From an uncultured Lachnospiraceae bacterium (lineage in GTDB: Bacteria; Bacillota; Clostridia; Lachnospirales; Lachnospiraceae), in assembly GCA_934293375.1 (NCBI GenBank), contig CAKQYS010000002.1, positions 124,001-188,000 on the forward strand: DNA of 64,000 nucleotides, written 5' to 3'. A program made the position numbers and the translations under genes. The stretch's first letter is position 1. Every line of letters begins with the position of its first letter. Below are positions 33,878 to 41,662 of this stretch, in pieces. The notes beneath the pieces were generated by a model. It ran no database searches. It saw only the letters and a list, made by a program, of their open reading frames with translations, and was not told the origin of the DNA.

Positions 33878-35089
33878 ATGGAAAAGATTAAGATGACAAC
33901 CCCACTGGTAGAGATGGATGGAGATGAGATGACCCGTATTCTCTGGAAGATGATCAAGGATGAGTTGTTACTGCCGTATATTGATCTGAAGACAGAGTAT
34001 TATGATCTGGGACTTGAATACAGAAATGAGACCAATGATCAGGTTACCATTGATTCTGCCAATGCAACGAAGAAGTATGGCGTAGCTGTAAAGTGTGCTA
34101 CGATCACTCCAAATGCAGCACGTATGACAGAGTACAATCTGAAGGAAATGTGGAAGAGTCCAAATGGAACGATCCGTGCAATGTTAGATGGTACTGTATT
34201 CCGGGCTCCTATCGTGGTAAAGGGGATTGAGCCTTGTGTCAAGAACTGGGAGAAGCCGATCACATTGGCAAGACATGCATATGGTGATGTCTATAAGAAT
34301 ACAGAGATCAAGGTTCCGGGACCTGGTAAGGCTGAGCTTGTATTCACAGGCGAAGATGGCACCGTGATCCGTGAGACGATTCATGATTTTACGGGTGCAG
34401 GTATTATTCAGGGCATTCATAATACCGTGAAGTCAATCACCAGCTTTGCAAGATGTTGCTTCAATTATGCGCTGGATACGAAGCAGGATCTGTGGTTTGC
34501 GACCAAGGATACGATTTCCAAGAAGTATGATCACACATTTAAGGATATCATGCAGGACATCTTTGATAAGGAATACAAGGAGAAGTTCGATGCAGCAGGC
34601 ATTGAGTACTTCTACACATTGATCGATGATGCTGTAGCCCGTGTTATGAAGGCAAAGGGCGGCTTCATCTGGGCATGTAAGAACTATGATGGAGATGTTA
34701 TGAGCGACATGGTATCTTCTGCATTTGGTTCTCTGGCAATGATGACATCTGTTCTGGTATCACCGGATGGCAACTATGAGTATGAAGCTGCACATGGAAC
34801 CGTACAGAGACATTATTATAAGCACTTAAAGGGTGAGGAGACATCTACGAACTCAGTGGCTACCATCTTTGCATGGACAGGTGCCTTAAGAAAGCGTGGA
34901 GAGTTAGATCAGTTGCCGGAGCTGATGAAGTTTGCTGATGCATTAGAGGCTGCATGTGTGGAGACGATCGAGTCTGGAAAGATGACAAAGGATCTGGCAT
35001 TGATCACCAGCATTCCGAATCCGACAGCACTGTCCAGTGAGGGATTTATCAAGGCAATACGCGAGACATTGGATCAGAAACTTGCCTAA
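33878..35089 (+). CDS. icd: NADP-dependent isocitrate dehydrogenase
   Basis: The enzyme oxidatively decarboxylates isocitrate to 2-oxoglutarate, giving NADPH. The 403-residue protein is the dimeric eukaryote-like type: PNGTIRAMLDGTVFRAPIV carries the isocitrate-binding Ser/Asn/Arg residues, IDDAVARVMKAKGGFIWACKNYDGDV (given here only as positions about 250-275) holds the metal aspartates, and AAHGTVQRHYYKH (about 305) binds NADP. It lies 11 bases after the citrate synthase-like gene with AAAGGAGG upstream. Together, with an aconitase encoded elsewhere, they would supply 2-oxoglutarate for glutamate and, through it, the arginine pathway encoded later in this window. Confidence 0.96.
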   Translation: MEKIKMTTPLVEMDGDEMTRILWKMIKDELLLPYIDLKTEYYDLGLEYRNETNDQVTIDSANATKKYGVAVKCATITPNAARMTEYNLKEMWKSPNGTIRAMLDGTVFRAPIVVKGIEPCVKNWEKPITLARHAYGDVYKNTEIKVPGPGKAELVFTGEDGTVIRETIHDFTGAGIIQGIHNTVKSITSFARCCFNYALDTKQDLWFATKDTISKKYDHTFKDIMQDIFDKEYKEKFDAAGIEYFYTLIDDAVARVMKAKGGFIWACKNYDGDVMSDMVSSAFGSLAMMTSVLVSPDGNYEYEAAHGTVQRHYYKHLKGEETSTNSVATIFAWTGALRKRGELDQLPELMKFADALEAACVETIESGKMTKDLALITSIPNPTALSSEGFIKAIRETLDQKLA

Positions 35090-35110
35090 GCATCATTGAG
35101 GGGAGAATAT

Positions 35111-35623
35111 ATGAAGCTGACAGATGAGGCAAACCAGATATTAAAGGATGCGAATACAGAGGATGTAAGAATGGAGACAACAGATCTTGCAAACCAGCAA
35201 TACATAAAGAATCTGGAAGTGATCAGAGAAATCGATGCACTGCAATATCGTTATGATATACTGGAAGGTGAGATTCAAGCTCTGGAACGAAAGAAGCAGC
35301 GGATTTATTCCATACTGAAGGCACATGTTGTGATTGTTCTGATATTGGGAATTGTATGGGTTATGTTTTTTTCATCTCCATTTATATTTTCTATTTATGC
35401 ATTGCCGTTTATTATGTTTGCAACGATCATGGAACTTGTCAAGATTGGTCGGGATCTGAAGCCTTATATCCGCAATCTCTCAATGTTTCGTGAGACGATG
35501 GAATTGCGGCAGGAGGAAACAATGGATATTGCAATGGATGCGAAGAAGATCGAACAGGCATCCATACAATCCAGAATCAATCAATTAAGAGTGATGAAAG
35601 AGACAACCCGTTTTTGCAGGTAA
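35111..35623 (+). CDS. Small coiled-coil membrane protein of unknown function
   Basis: The 170-residue product starts at an ATG with GAGGGGAGAA upstream; an in-frame TTG at 35096 lacks a separate site. Residues about 30-65 are predicted to form a coiled coil (ALQYRYDILEGEIQALERKK), followed by two hydrophobic spans (about 72-90 and 94-110) and a second helical, charged tail. I do not recognise the family. It is 21 bases after icd and probably cotranscribed. Its stop codon lies inside the loop of the terminator, so the last residues (TTRFCR) are encoded by the left arm of the hairpin. Confidence 0.75.
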   Translation: MKLTDEANQILKDANTEDVRMETTDLANQQYIKNLEVIREIDALQYRYDILEGEIQALERKKQRIYSILKAHVVIVLILGIVWVMFFSSPFIFSIYALPFIMFATIMELVKIGRDLKPYIRNLSMFRETMELRQEETMDIAMDAKKIEQASIQSRINQLRVMKETTRFCR

Positions 35624-35650
35624 CTGCAAAAACGGGTTGTTTTTTTGTCT
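35603..35650 (+). terminator. Strong intrinsic terminator overlapping a stop codon
   Basis: A 16-bp perfect stem (35603-35618 with 35625-35640), a 6-base loop containing the TAA, and a run of T residues end the citrate synthase-icd operon. Confidence 0.95.
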
Positions 35651-35689
35651 CTTTTTATTATTTAAGAGTTTTTATAATGATGAAATTGT

Positions 35690-35697
35690 GCTATAAT
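35690..35697 (+). promoter_or_regulatory. Extended -10 promoter for the LytTR/GHKL pair
   Basis: TATAAT (35692-35697) is preceded by TGC, an extended -10 element that can work with the poor T-rich -35 region upstream. No LytTR-type direct repeats were seen here. Confidence 0.6.
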
Positions 35698-35732
35698 AGA
35701 CACATGAATGACGGCATGGGTGGGAGAGCAGT

Positions 35733-36434
35733 ATGGTAATCGGAATATGTGATGATGATAAAGCATTTGCATTGCAATTACAGCAGAAGATAGATAAGAG
35801 TCTGAGGCAACAGGGAATTTCACAGATTGAAACTCGTGTATATACGGATAGTAAAATGTTAATGAAGCACATCACAGAATGTAATATATTATTTCTTGAC
35901 ATTGAAATGAAAGAACAAAATAGTGGTATCAGGATCAAGAATCAGATTGATGCGTATCAGCTCGATATGGCTGTGGTGTTTGTTACCAGCCATGAAGAGA
36001 TGATGGAACAGGCATTTGGACGCAGTGTACAGGCATTTATCAGAAAGCGGGATATAGATGAGAAGCTGCCGGATGTGCTATACCGGATTGTACAGCAGAT
36101 GCATCCGATGATGTTATGTATTGTTGATGTGCAGAATATTTTACGAGAGATTGATATCAGACAGATCCGGTATATTGAAATGCATGATAAATATGCAACC
36201 GTGCATATGGAGGATACAGATTATATTATTCGTAAGCCGATGCGGTGGTGGAGAATGATGCTGCCTGAGACCTGTTTCTTTGAAGTGCATCGGAAATTTA
36301 TGGTGAATTTTCGTTATATACAGGGATCTCTGGCAAGTGGCATCTTTTGTGTTGATGATAAGCCGATCGAGATTGCGAGGGCACGCCGAACGGCATTTAA
36401 ACAGGCTTATCGAATCTATATGAGAGGGAAATAG
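35733..36434 (+). CDS. LytTR-family response regulator (AgrA/BlpR type)
   Basis: The 233-residue protein has a receiver domain (GICDDDKAFA at the start, phosphoacceptor Asp in ILFLDIEM near residue 56) and a C-terminal LytTR DNA-binding domain (about 130-230) with IRYIEMHDKYATVHM and FFEVHRKFMVNFRYI. Such regulators bind pairs of direct repeats about 21 bp apart, just upstream of promoters, and usually control peptide-based signalling. GGGAG precedes the ATG. The sensor kinase gene starts 4 bases after the stop. The obvious candidate targets are the repeat pairs at 37728-37760 and 41133-41160. Confidence 0.93.
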   Translation: MVIGICDDDKAFALQLQQKIDKSLRQQGISQIETRVYTDSKMLMKHITECNILFLDIEMKEQNSGIRIKNQIDAYQLDMAVVFVTSHEEMMEQAFGRSVQAFIRKRDIDEKLPDVLYRIVQQMHPMMLCIVDVQNILREIDIRQIRYIEMHDKYATVHMEDTDYIIRKPMRWWRMMLPETCFFEVHRKFMVNFRYIQGSLASGIFCVDDKPIEIARARRTAFKQAYRIYMRGK

Positions 36435-36438
36435 ACAG

Positions 36439-37710
36439 ATGGAAATACTTCAATATCAAATCATCAATGAGCTTTTGGAATTTACAATCTATTCGGTCAT
36501 ATTATATATCATATTGGGAGTGCGACCGGTCAAAAGGCGCATTTATTGGCCGGTTGTGGTGACATTGCATCTGCTTGTGTGGGGAATCGTGATTGCAATG
36601 CAAGGGATCGAAACCGCTGTCATGTTAGGGGCATTGTTCCTAGAAATCCTCCTTCCGGCATTTGTAGCAGAAGGAAAGCTTACAAAACGGCTGGCGGCAT
36701 CTTTTTTTGTGTACACCATGACAGGACTGGGACTCGCAGTGCTCAGCCGAGTCATGCAGTGTTTATTGCAGACCGGCAGATCTTCGAGAGAAATGATTCT
36801 ATATCATATGATTTGTTTGATGATAGTGACAGTGATTGGAGTGTATATAGCACATCAGCATAAGAATATTTCGATAGAGCCGATACCTTCCGGCATTCTC
36901 GTGATGTTTGGTATCTTTTGCTTTGTAGTGAATATTATGATCGTAAACATACGGGATCATGATTTTACCAGTAAAGGGGCGGTAGGCCTGAATATCATAG
37001 CGATCATCCTGTTATTTGTAGCATTTATTATCAGTATCATATTCCTATTGTTGATAAGCAGGAAGCATTACCAGACCAGACAAAAGAATCAGGAGCAGCA
37101 GAAAATCATGGCATCCCAGCAGCAGTATTGTGGAGAAGTTCTATTAGACAGGATGCAGATCCGCAGTATTTATCATGATATGAATCACATCATTACGGCA
37201 CTGCAACTGATGTTTGATCAGGGACAGTATGAGGAAGCGGCTGCACTCGTAGACCAAATGGGACATACATTACATGAAAAGCGTCATCAATATGTGTATA
37301 CCGGAGAGCAGACCTTAGATGCGATTCTTTCTTATTATGCAGACCAGACACAACAGAATCAGATTTCATATGATGTACAGACGCAAATAGAGAAAAAGAT
37401 GGATCTGCAGAAATATGAAATGTATGTGATCCTGTTAAATCTGCTGTCGAATGCGGTGGAGGCCGCACAACATGTAAATGATTCACGATTTGTGAATGTG
37501 ATCTTAAAACAAAATCAAGAGCAGTTGTATATCAGAATTGAGAATGCATATGATCCGGAATACTCGAATCTCCGTTTTACATACTCAACAAAAGAGGAAG
37601 GTGATCATGGATTTGGTGTGGCGAATATCCGAAATGCAGCAAAACGCATAGGTGGTGAACTGCATTATGAGATCATGCCGGATCGCGTGATTGCCGAGGT
37701 GATTTGTTAA
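36439..37710 (+). CDS. GHKL sensor histidine kinase (AgrC/BlpH type)
   Basis: The 423-residue protein has about six or seven N-terminal membrane segments (to about residue 215), a short coiled linker, a phosphoacceptor region with the His in RSIYHDMNHIITAL (about 238), and a GHKL ATPase domain with N-box LNLLSNAVEAAQ (about 335) and glycine box GDHGFGVANI (about 395). This is the layout of peptide-sensing kinases such as AgrC and BlpH. It partners the LytTR regulator. No AgrB-like processing protease or peptide ABC exporter is encoded nearby, so the ligand could be leaderless, exported by a remote system, or not a peptide. Confidence 0.92.
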   Translation: MEILQYQIINELLEFTIYSVILYIILGVRPVKRRIYWPVVVTLHLLVWGIVIAMQGIETAVMLGALFLEILLPAFVAEGKLTKRLAASFFVYTMTGLGLAVLSRVMQCLLQTGRSSREMILYHMICLMIVTVIGVYIAHQHKNISIEPIPSGILVMFGIFCFVVNIMIVNIRDHDFTSKGAVGLNIIAIILLFVAFIISIIFLLLISRKHYQTRQKNQEQQKIMASQQQYCGEVLLDRMQIRSIYHDMNHIITALQLMFDQGQYEEAAALVDQMGHTLHEKRHQYVYTGEQTLDAILSYYADQTQQNQISYDVQTQIEKKMDLQKYEMYVILLNLLSNAVEAAQHVNDSRFVNVILKQNQEQLYIRIENAYDPEYSNLRFTYSTKEEGDHGFGVANIRNAAKRIGGELHYEIMPDRVIAEVIC

Positions 37711-37727
37711 GAAAGTATTACAGGATA

Positions 37728-37796
37728 TACCGTTCGCGACAAAAAAATACCGTTCACGCCAAAAGACTTGAAAAGGATAAATCCATCCAGTAGTAT
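37728..37796 (+). promoter_or_regulatory. Predicted LytTR-controlled promoter, site 1
   Basis: Two near-identical direct repeats, TACCGTTCGCGAC (37728-37740) and TACCGTTCACGCC (37748-37760), start 20 bases apart. A -10-like TAGTAT (37791-37796) follows about 42 bases after the second ACCGTTC, with no good -35 box. This is the usual architecture of an activator-dependent LytTR promoter. It drives the peptide, secreted-protein and lipoprotein genes. Confidence 0.75.
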
Positions 37797-37832
37797 GAAT
37801 GTATATTCATACGAAAGAGAGGTGAAAAGCCT

Positions 37833-37895
37833 ATGATTTATGAATCAGGCGATATCATAGATTGACTGAAGAAGCTGCTTGGCGGGGGAAAGTGA
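37833..37895 (+). CDS. Tiny ORF with excellent ribosome site, interrupted by one TGA
   Basis: GAGAGGTG lies 8 bases before the ATG. The frame encodes MIYESGDIID, then TGA (37863-37865), then LKKLLGGGK and a second TGA (37893-37895). If the first TGA were tryptophan, the product would be a 20-residue amphipathic, cationic peptide (core IIDWLKKLL), like phenol-soluble modulins or leaderless bacteriocins. As read with the standard code it is a 10-residue peptide. TGA serves as a normal stop for other genes here (for example the surface protein at 10790-10792), so a changed code is unlikely. Options are a recent nonsense mutation, UGA read-through, a base error, or a 10-residue peptide. Position directly after a LytTR-controlled promoter makes a signal or effector peptide plausible. 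Confidence 0.45.
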
Positions 37896-37973
37896 TTACA
37901 TAAAGAAAATGTAATTGCAGGTGGTGGTAGGAAGTAACTTGTTGTTGATAAATGATTTATGGAGGACGATAAA

Positions 37974-38372
37974 ATGATAACAAAAATAAAAAATAAAAAG
38001 CGAATTGGTGGTATTGTAATGGCAGCTGCAATGGCAGTGGCATTGGTGGTGCCGGCTGGGGTGCAGGCAGCAACATATACAGGTAAAATAGATTGGGTGA
38101 CGGTTCCTTATGGGGGGACACAGAAAAAGTATTTGACCTGCTATTATGGAACAGATGAGTATGGAATGGGTTGGGCGACTTTTGTTTCCAATGGCACGGA
38201 TGCTATTACAAAGCTTGTACAAACAGGAAAAGGAAATAGTATATTATATGCAGGAAAAACAGTGAAAGAGTACAAATCACAGGGATTTAATGGGAGTGGA
38301 ACCCATCAGGTCACATACCCATGTAAGGCTGCTGCTGCACATGGAAAGGTAACAGGATCTTATACGAAGTAA
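37974..38372 (+). CDS. Small secreted two-cysteine protein of unknown function
   Basis: The 132-residue precursor starts at 37974, 7 bases after GGAGG; the ATG at 37959 overlaps that site. A clear signal peptide (KNKKRIGGIVMAAAMAVALVVPAGVQA, cut after AGVQA) leaves a mature protein of about 100 residues, Gly-, Thr- and Tyr-rich, beginning ATYTGKIDWVTVPYGG, with two cysteines (LTCYYG and TYPCKA) that could form a disulfide. It is probably beta-rich. The size and secretion recall lactococcin-972-type bacteriocins, but the family motifs and the usual ABC exporter are missing. It is the first full gene of the LytTR-controlled operon and the likely main output. Confidence 0.8.
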   Translation: MITKIKNKKRIGGIVMAAAMAVALVVPAGVQAATYTGKIDWVTVPYGGTQKKYLTCYYGTDEYGMGWATFVSNGTDAITKLVQTGKGNSILYAGKTVKEYKSQGFNGSGTHQVTYPCKAAAAHGKVTGSYTK

Positions 38373-38386
38373 GATCTTCATTTTGT

Positions 38387-38420
38387 CTGTCCACTGGATA
38401 CTGCCAGTGGACAGTTTGTT
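38387..38420 (+). terminator. Attenuator-like hairpin between the secreted protein and lipoprotein genes
   Basis: An 11-bp perfect stem (38387-38397 with 38404-38414) with a 6-base loop is followed only by TTTGTTG. It probably lowers, rather than stops, transcription into the lipoprotein genes and would also protect the upstream mRNA end. Confidence 0.6.
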
Positions 38421-38440
38421 GATATGAGGAGACACAGATT

Positions 38441-39664
38441 ATGAAAAAAATACTACTTATGCTGGTTTGTCTGTTGATGTGTTTGATAGCCGGTTGCGGA
38501 AAGTCTTTGGATGATAAGGGAACGGATGTAGTTGCTGATGTTGGGGAAATAGATGTTGCTACGATATCAGACAGTGCAGTAGCATTTGATAATGCGGGAT
38601 ATTATCATGTATGGTATACAAATGTGACATATGTGGATTCAGAGCATCAGGATCAGCAGAAGAAAGAGGTCTATGCCGCTGATAATATGGAAGGATTGCT
38701 AGGTCTGATGTATCATCAGGAATCCCTTTATGTTATTTCCGTAGAATCAGATATGGTAGGAGATCAGGTTTCGGATATATGGAGAATTAAGAGTTGGAAT
38801 GCGGATCAGAAAGAGGAAAAATGTGTTGTTGAGGAATCCGGTGAAAATCTCATGATTTACAGTATGGCGGCTGTCGGAAATACATTATATTATACAGTGG
38901 CATTCATGGAGGAGAATTTTCAGATTGGTGCAACATCATATAATTATGGGCGCGCAGAGGTTTGGAGCGTGAATCTGGACTCCGGAGAGAAAAAGAGGAT
39001 TCTGGAATTAGAAGGCAGTAAGGAACAGTTTAGCAATGCACTCATTCTTACCAACGGTAATTATGAGGACAGTGAGACCTTGCTAGTTCGATACGAATAT
39101 GCTGTATTAGAAGAATCCGGCGAGGTACAGGGAAAGGTGGATTTGTATCATCTGAATCTTCATACACAGAAGATAGAGAAGATGGAAGCTTGCACAATCA
39201 ATGGAAGCATGGATGCAGCGTATATATATCAGAAATTATTGTACTATTGCGAAGGTAACGGGGAGAAGACGGATTATAAATATATGGATATGAATACCAG
39301 GGAAATTAAGACGGTGTTGACATCTGATATGTATGGCTTGATGACGCCGGAGTACATTAGTTTTACAACTTATGGAAAGGAATCAAGACGATTTCTATAT
39401 TATTATAAAGATGGAAAGCTTCTGGTATCTGTTAAGGAAGCTTCAAAGACCCCAAGAATAATAGGTGCAAACAAACAGTATGTTGCATTGAATGAGATGG
39501 ACTATTCAAAGAGGACGGATGACCAGACCGATCAGGGAATCTATAAGATTGCAGAAAATGATTCCTTTGTAAAGGAGTATTATAAAGAATACGCAGGAGA
39601 GTGTTCGGATACGATTGCGTACTTTGGATTAGACGGTGGGGAAGGACCGGCGACAACACAATAA
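38441..39664 (+). CDS. Lipoprotein of unknown function, possible beta-propeller
   Basis: The 407-residue protein has a lipoprotein signal peptide with lipobox LIAGC (Cys about 19). The rest alternates short strands with turns (YYHVWYTNVTYVD, IWRIKSWNAD, LYYTVAFM, VDLYHLNLHTQKI, KYMDMNTREI), a pattern that suggests a six- or seven-bladed propeller sensing domain. No enzyme motif was found. GAGGAG lies before the ATG. It is followed 28 bases later by a solute-binding-like lipoprotein. A C-terminal fragment of a paralogue survives at 41258-41407, so the pair was duplicated. Confidence 0.75.
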   Translation: MKKILLMLVCLLMCLIAGCGKSLDDKGTDVVADVGEIDVATISDSAVAFDNAGYYHVWYTNVTYVDSEHQDQQKKEVYAADNMEGLLGLMYHQESLYVISVESDMVGDQVSDIWRIKSWNADQKEEKCVVEESGENLMIYSMAAVGNTLYYTVAFMEENFQIGATSYNYGRAEVWSVNLDSGEKKRILELEGSKEQFSNALILTNGNYEDSETLLVRYEYAVLEESGEVQGKVDLYHLNLHTQKIEKMEACTINGSMDAAYIYQKLLYYCEGNGEKTDYKYMDMNTREIKTVLTSDMYGLMTPEYISFTTYGKESRRFLYYYKDGKLLVSVKEASKTPRIIGANKQYVALNEMDYSKRTDDQTDQGIYKIAENDSFVKEYYKEYAGECSDTIAYFGLDGGEGPATTQ

Positions 39665-39692
39665 AGTAGTGGTTGAATGAAGAGGGCAAGAT

Positions 39693-41033
39693 ATGATTAC
39701 GAAATTAATAAGAAAATACACATGCTTCGTCATTGCTCTGATCGTGCTGATGCCTGTTATATCAGGTTGTGGTGTTGGAGAAAAAAAGACGGATTCGGGG
39801 AAGCCCAAGGATGACAGAACAGTGTTGACTATCGGAAATCTGGATAGCAATGAGATAAGCGGAATCATCACCCAGTATGTGGATGAATTTAATAAAACGA
39901 ATGAAAATTACCGGATAGAGGTTAAGGATTATTCGGATAGTGAAGATTGCAGTACAGCATTTAATCTGGATGTCTCTGCGGGGAATATTCCAGATATCAT
40001 CGTGACGGACAGAGCATGGCAGGACAGATTGATTTATACCGGAATCTTGATTGATTTGCAACCATATCTGGATACAGATACGGAACTCAGTCAGGATGAT
40101 TTTCTGGATAGCGTGATGTCGGCATGGCGGGAAGATGGAAAGCTTTATTATATGGCAATGGATTATTATGTGACTGTGATGTATGGAAAGAAGGATACCG
40201 TTGGGAAATACAGCAATGGATGGACCAAGAAAGATATGATAGACTTTGCAGAAGCATCAGATATTCCGCTTTTTTATGAAAAAAGCAAGATGAGTATATA
40301 CGACCAGTTTATGGTGTCTGGTTATGCAGAGTTTATAGATTGGAATACCGGAAAGGCGAAATTTGATACGGATTTGTTTGCAAGAATACTAAAATATTGT
40401 AATCAGGGAGTGAAAGAATCAGATGCATATCAGGAAAAACAGGATCAGATTTCAGAATTCAAGCAAGGAAAATATATATTGGATTCATATTCGCTTGCAC
40501 AGTTTTATGATATAGAAGACATTACGAGAACAATGGGATCCGATCTATGCTATATTGGATATCCAAATGCATATCGGGATACATCATACATGCAGTTTCA
40601 GCGTAGTTTGGGAATCACATCAAAATCAAAGTATCAGGATGCTGCATGGCAGTTTGTCCGTTCTATATTCACAAAGCGTGCACAATATGAATACTGTAAG
40701 CAGACCGGATTTTTTTCTGTGCGAAAGGATGTCTTTGATATGCAAAAGAAGGCGGCAATGACAACAGAAAGTTATACAGATGAGTTCGAGACGCAGATTG
40801 ATCCGATTGATTTTAGAAGTTCTGAACAGGTGTATACACCGCTTTCGCAGGAGGAAGCAGATCTGGCAGAGAAACTGGTGTTGAGTGCGAAGCATTGCAG
40901 AAAACTTGATAAGAATATTGATGATATTGTATATGATGAGGTATCTGCCTACTTTAACGGCGACTGCACGATAGACCGTGTCGGCGAGACGATCAACAGC
41001 CGGGTGGAGACCTATATGAATGAGAATCGGTAA
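39693..41033 (+). CDS. Extracellular solute-binding-like lipoprotein
   Basis: The 446-residue protein has lipobox VISGC (Cys about 26) and then a family 1 sugar-binding-protein-like fold: VLTIGNLDSNEISGIITQY, DIIVTDRAWQDRLIYTGILIDLQPYL and a late DAAWQFVRSIFTKRAQYEYC. No permease or ATPase genes are present, so it may be a sensing or scavenging protein rather than part of a transporter, perhaps acting with the upstream lipoprotein and the kinase. The C-terminus (about residues 345-395) is matched by the degenerate copy at 41437-41662. Confidence 0.8.
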   Translation: MITKLIRKYTCFVIALIVLMPVISGCGVGEKKTDSGKPKDDRTVLTIGNLDSNEISGIITQYVDEFNKTNENYRIEVKDYSDSEDCSTAFNLDVSAGNIPDIIVTDRAWQDRLIYTGILIDLQPYLDTDTELSQDDFLDSVMSAWREDGKLYYMAMDYYVTVMYGKKDTVGKYSNGWTKKDMIDFAEASDIPLFYEKSKMSIYDQFMVSGYAEFIDWNTGKAKFDTDLFARILKYCNQGVKESDAYQEKQDQISEFKQGKYILDSYSLAQFYDIEDITRTMGSDLCYIGYPNAYRDTSYMQFQRSLGITSKSKYQDAAWQFVRSIFTKRAQYEYCKQTGFFSVRKDVFDMQKKAAMTTESYTDEFETQIDPIDFRSSEQVYTPLSQEEADLAEKLVLSAKHCRKLDKNIDDIVYDEVSAYFNGDCTIDRVGETINSRVETYMNENR

Positions 41034-41039
41034 CATAAC

Positions 41040-41072
41040 AGGATCATTGCGTTTGTGTAATGATCCTTTTTC
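41040..41072 (+). terminator. Intrinsic terminator of the lipoprotein operon
   Basis: A 9-bp stem (41040-41048 with 41059-41067) with a 10-base loop is followed by TTTTT. Confidence 0.85.
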
Positions 41073-41132
41073 AAAATCCCAGAGTGATATATGCGAAAAG
41101 AGCGTAAATATGTAGAAATAAGGGTAAAAATT

Positions 41133-41200
41133 ACCGTTCAGGTACGAATTTTGACCGTTCACACTCGATTTCGGTTTTTTTAAGAAAAGTGTGCTATAGT
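41133..41200 (+). promoter_or_regulatory. Predicted LytTR-controlled promoter, site 2
   Basis: ACCGTTCA (41133-41140) and ACCGTTCA (41154-41161) start exactly 21 bases apart. TATAGT (41195-41200) lies 41 bases after the start of the second repeat, nearly the same spacing as at site 1. Downstream is only the decayed lipoprotein cassette, so this promoter appears orphaned. Confidence 0.75.
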
Positions 41201-41257
41201 AAGTGTATGCATAAAAATGTTTTATCGTGCGAAATATGGTGGCTCTTATAAAGTAGA

Positions 41258-41407
41258 ATGGAGGATCCGGGAGTGTATAAGATTGCAGATAAGACCTCCT
41301 TTATACAGGATAATTTTACGGAATATGCAGGAGAGAGTGCAGATGTATTGACATTTTATGGAAAAGAAGGGAAAGCCGTTACAGAGGATACAACTGCGGA
41401 AAAGTGA
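41258..41407 (+). pseudogene. C-terminal remnant of a paralogous lipoprotein
   Basis: The frame from 41258 reads MEDPGVYKIADKTSFIQDN, then FTEYAGESADVLTFYGKEG, which aligns with the end of the lipoprotein at 38441-39664 (GIYKIAENDSFVKEYYKEYAGECSD). About 360 upstream residues, including the signal peptide, are missing. The fragment is preceded by a GGAGG-like sequence by chance of the deletion. Confidence 0.8.
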
Positions 41408-41436
41408 TCAGCCGGTAAGGAGGGGAATGTGGATGC

Positions 41437-41662
41437 TTGGGAGAAAAATCAGGAATTATCTGGCAGATCAGCCAGCAGACGAAATGGCTTTCTGTTCGTA
41501 TGGATATTTTTGCGATGCAGAAGCAGGCTGCCATGGCGACGGAGCCTTATACAGATGCGTATGGTACGCAAATAGAGCCGATCAATATCTCATCCCCGGA
41601 TCTAATCTATGCTTCATTGTCACAGGAAGAAGCGGATCTGGTGGAACGGTTAGTATTAGGGG
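41437..41662 (+). pseudogene. C-terminal remnant of a paralogous solute-binding lipoprotein
   Basis: WLSVRMDIFAMQKQAAMAT, then EPYTDAYGTQIEPIN and LSQEEADLVERLVL, align with FFSVRKDVFDMQKKAAMTTESY ... LSQEEADLAEKLVL near the end of the protein at 39693-41033. The first three-quarters of the gene is gone and reading frames are broken before about 41475. Similarity stops near 41660, where the sequence becomes the antisense end of the truncated response regulator. Confidence 0.8.

Noticed and set aside
37863..37895. Selenocysteine at the TGA of the micro-ORF
   Set aside because: No convincing SECIS-like hairpin follows the TGA and the context (D-TGA-LKK) does not resemble known selenoproteins. 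A Trp-to-stop change explains the pattern more simply.
37974..38372. Lactococcin-972 family bacteriocin
   Set aside because: Size and secretion fit, but the family's Trp/Gly/Tyr motif order and the usual dedicated ABC exporter and membrane protein are missing.
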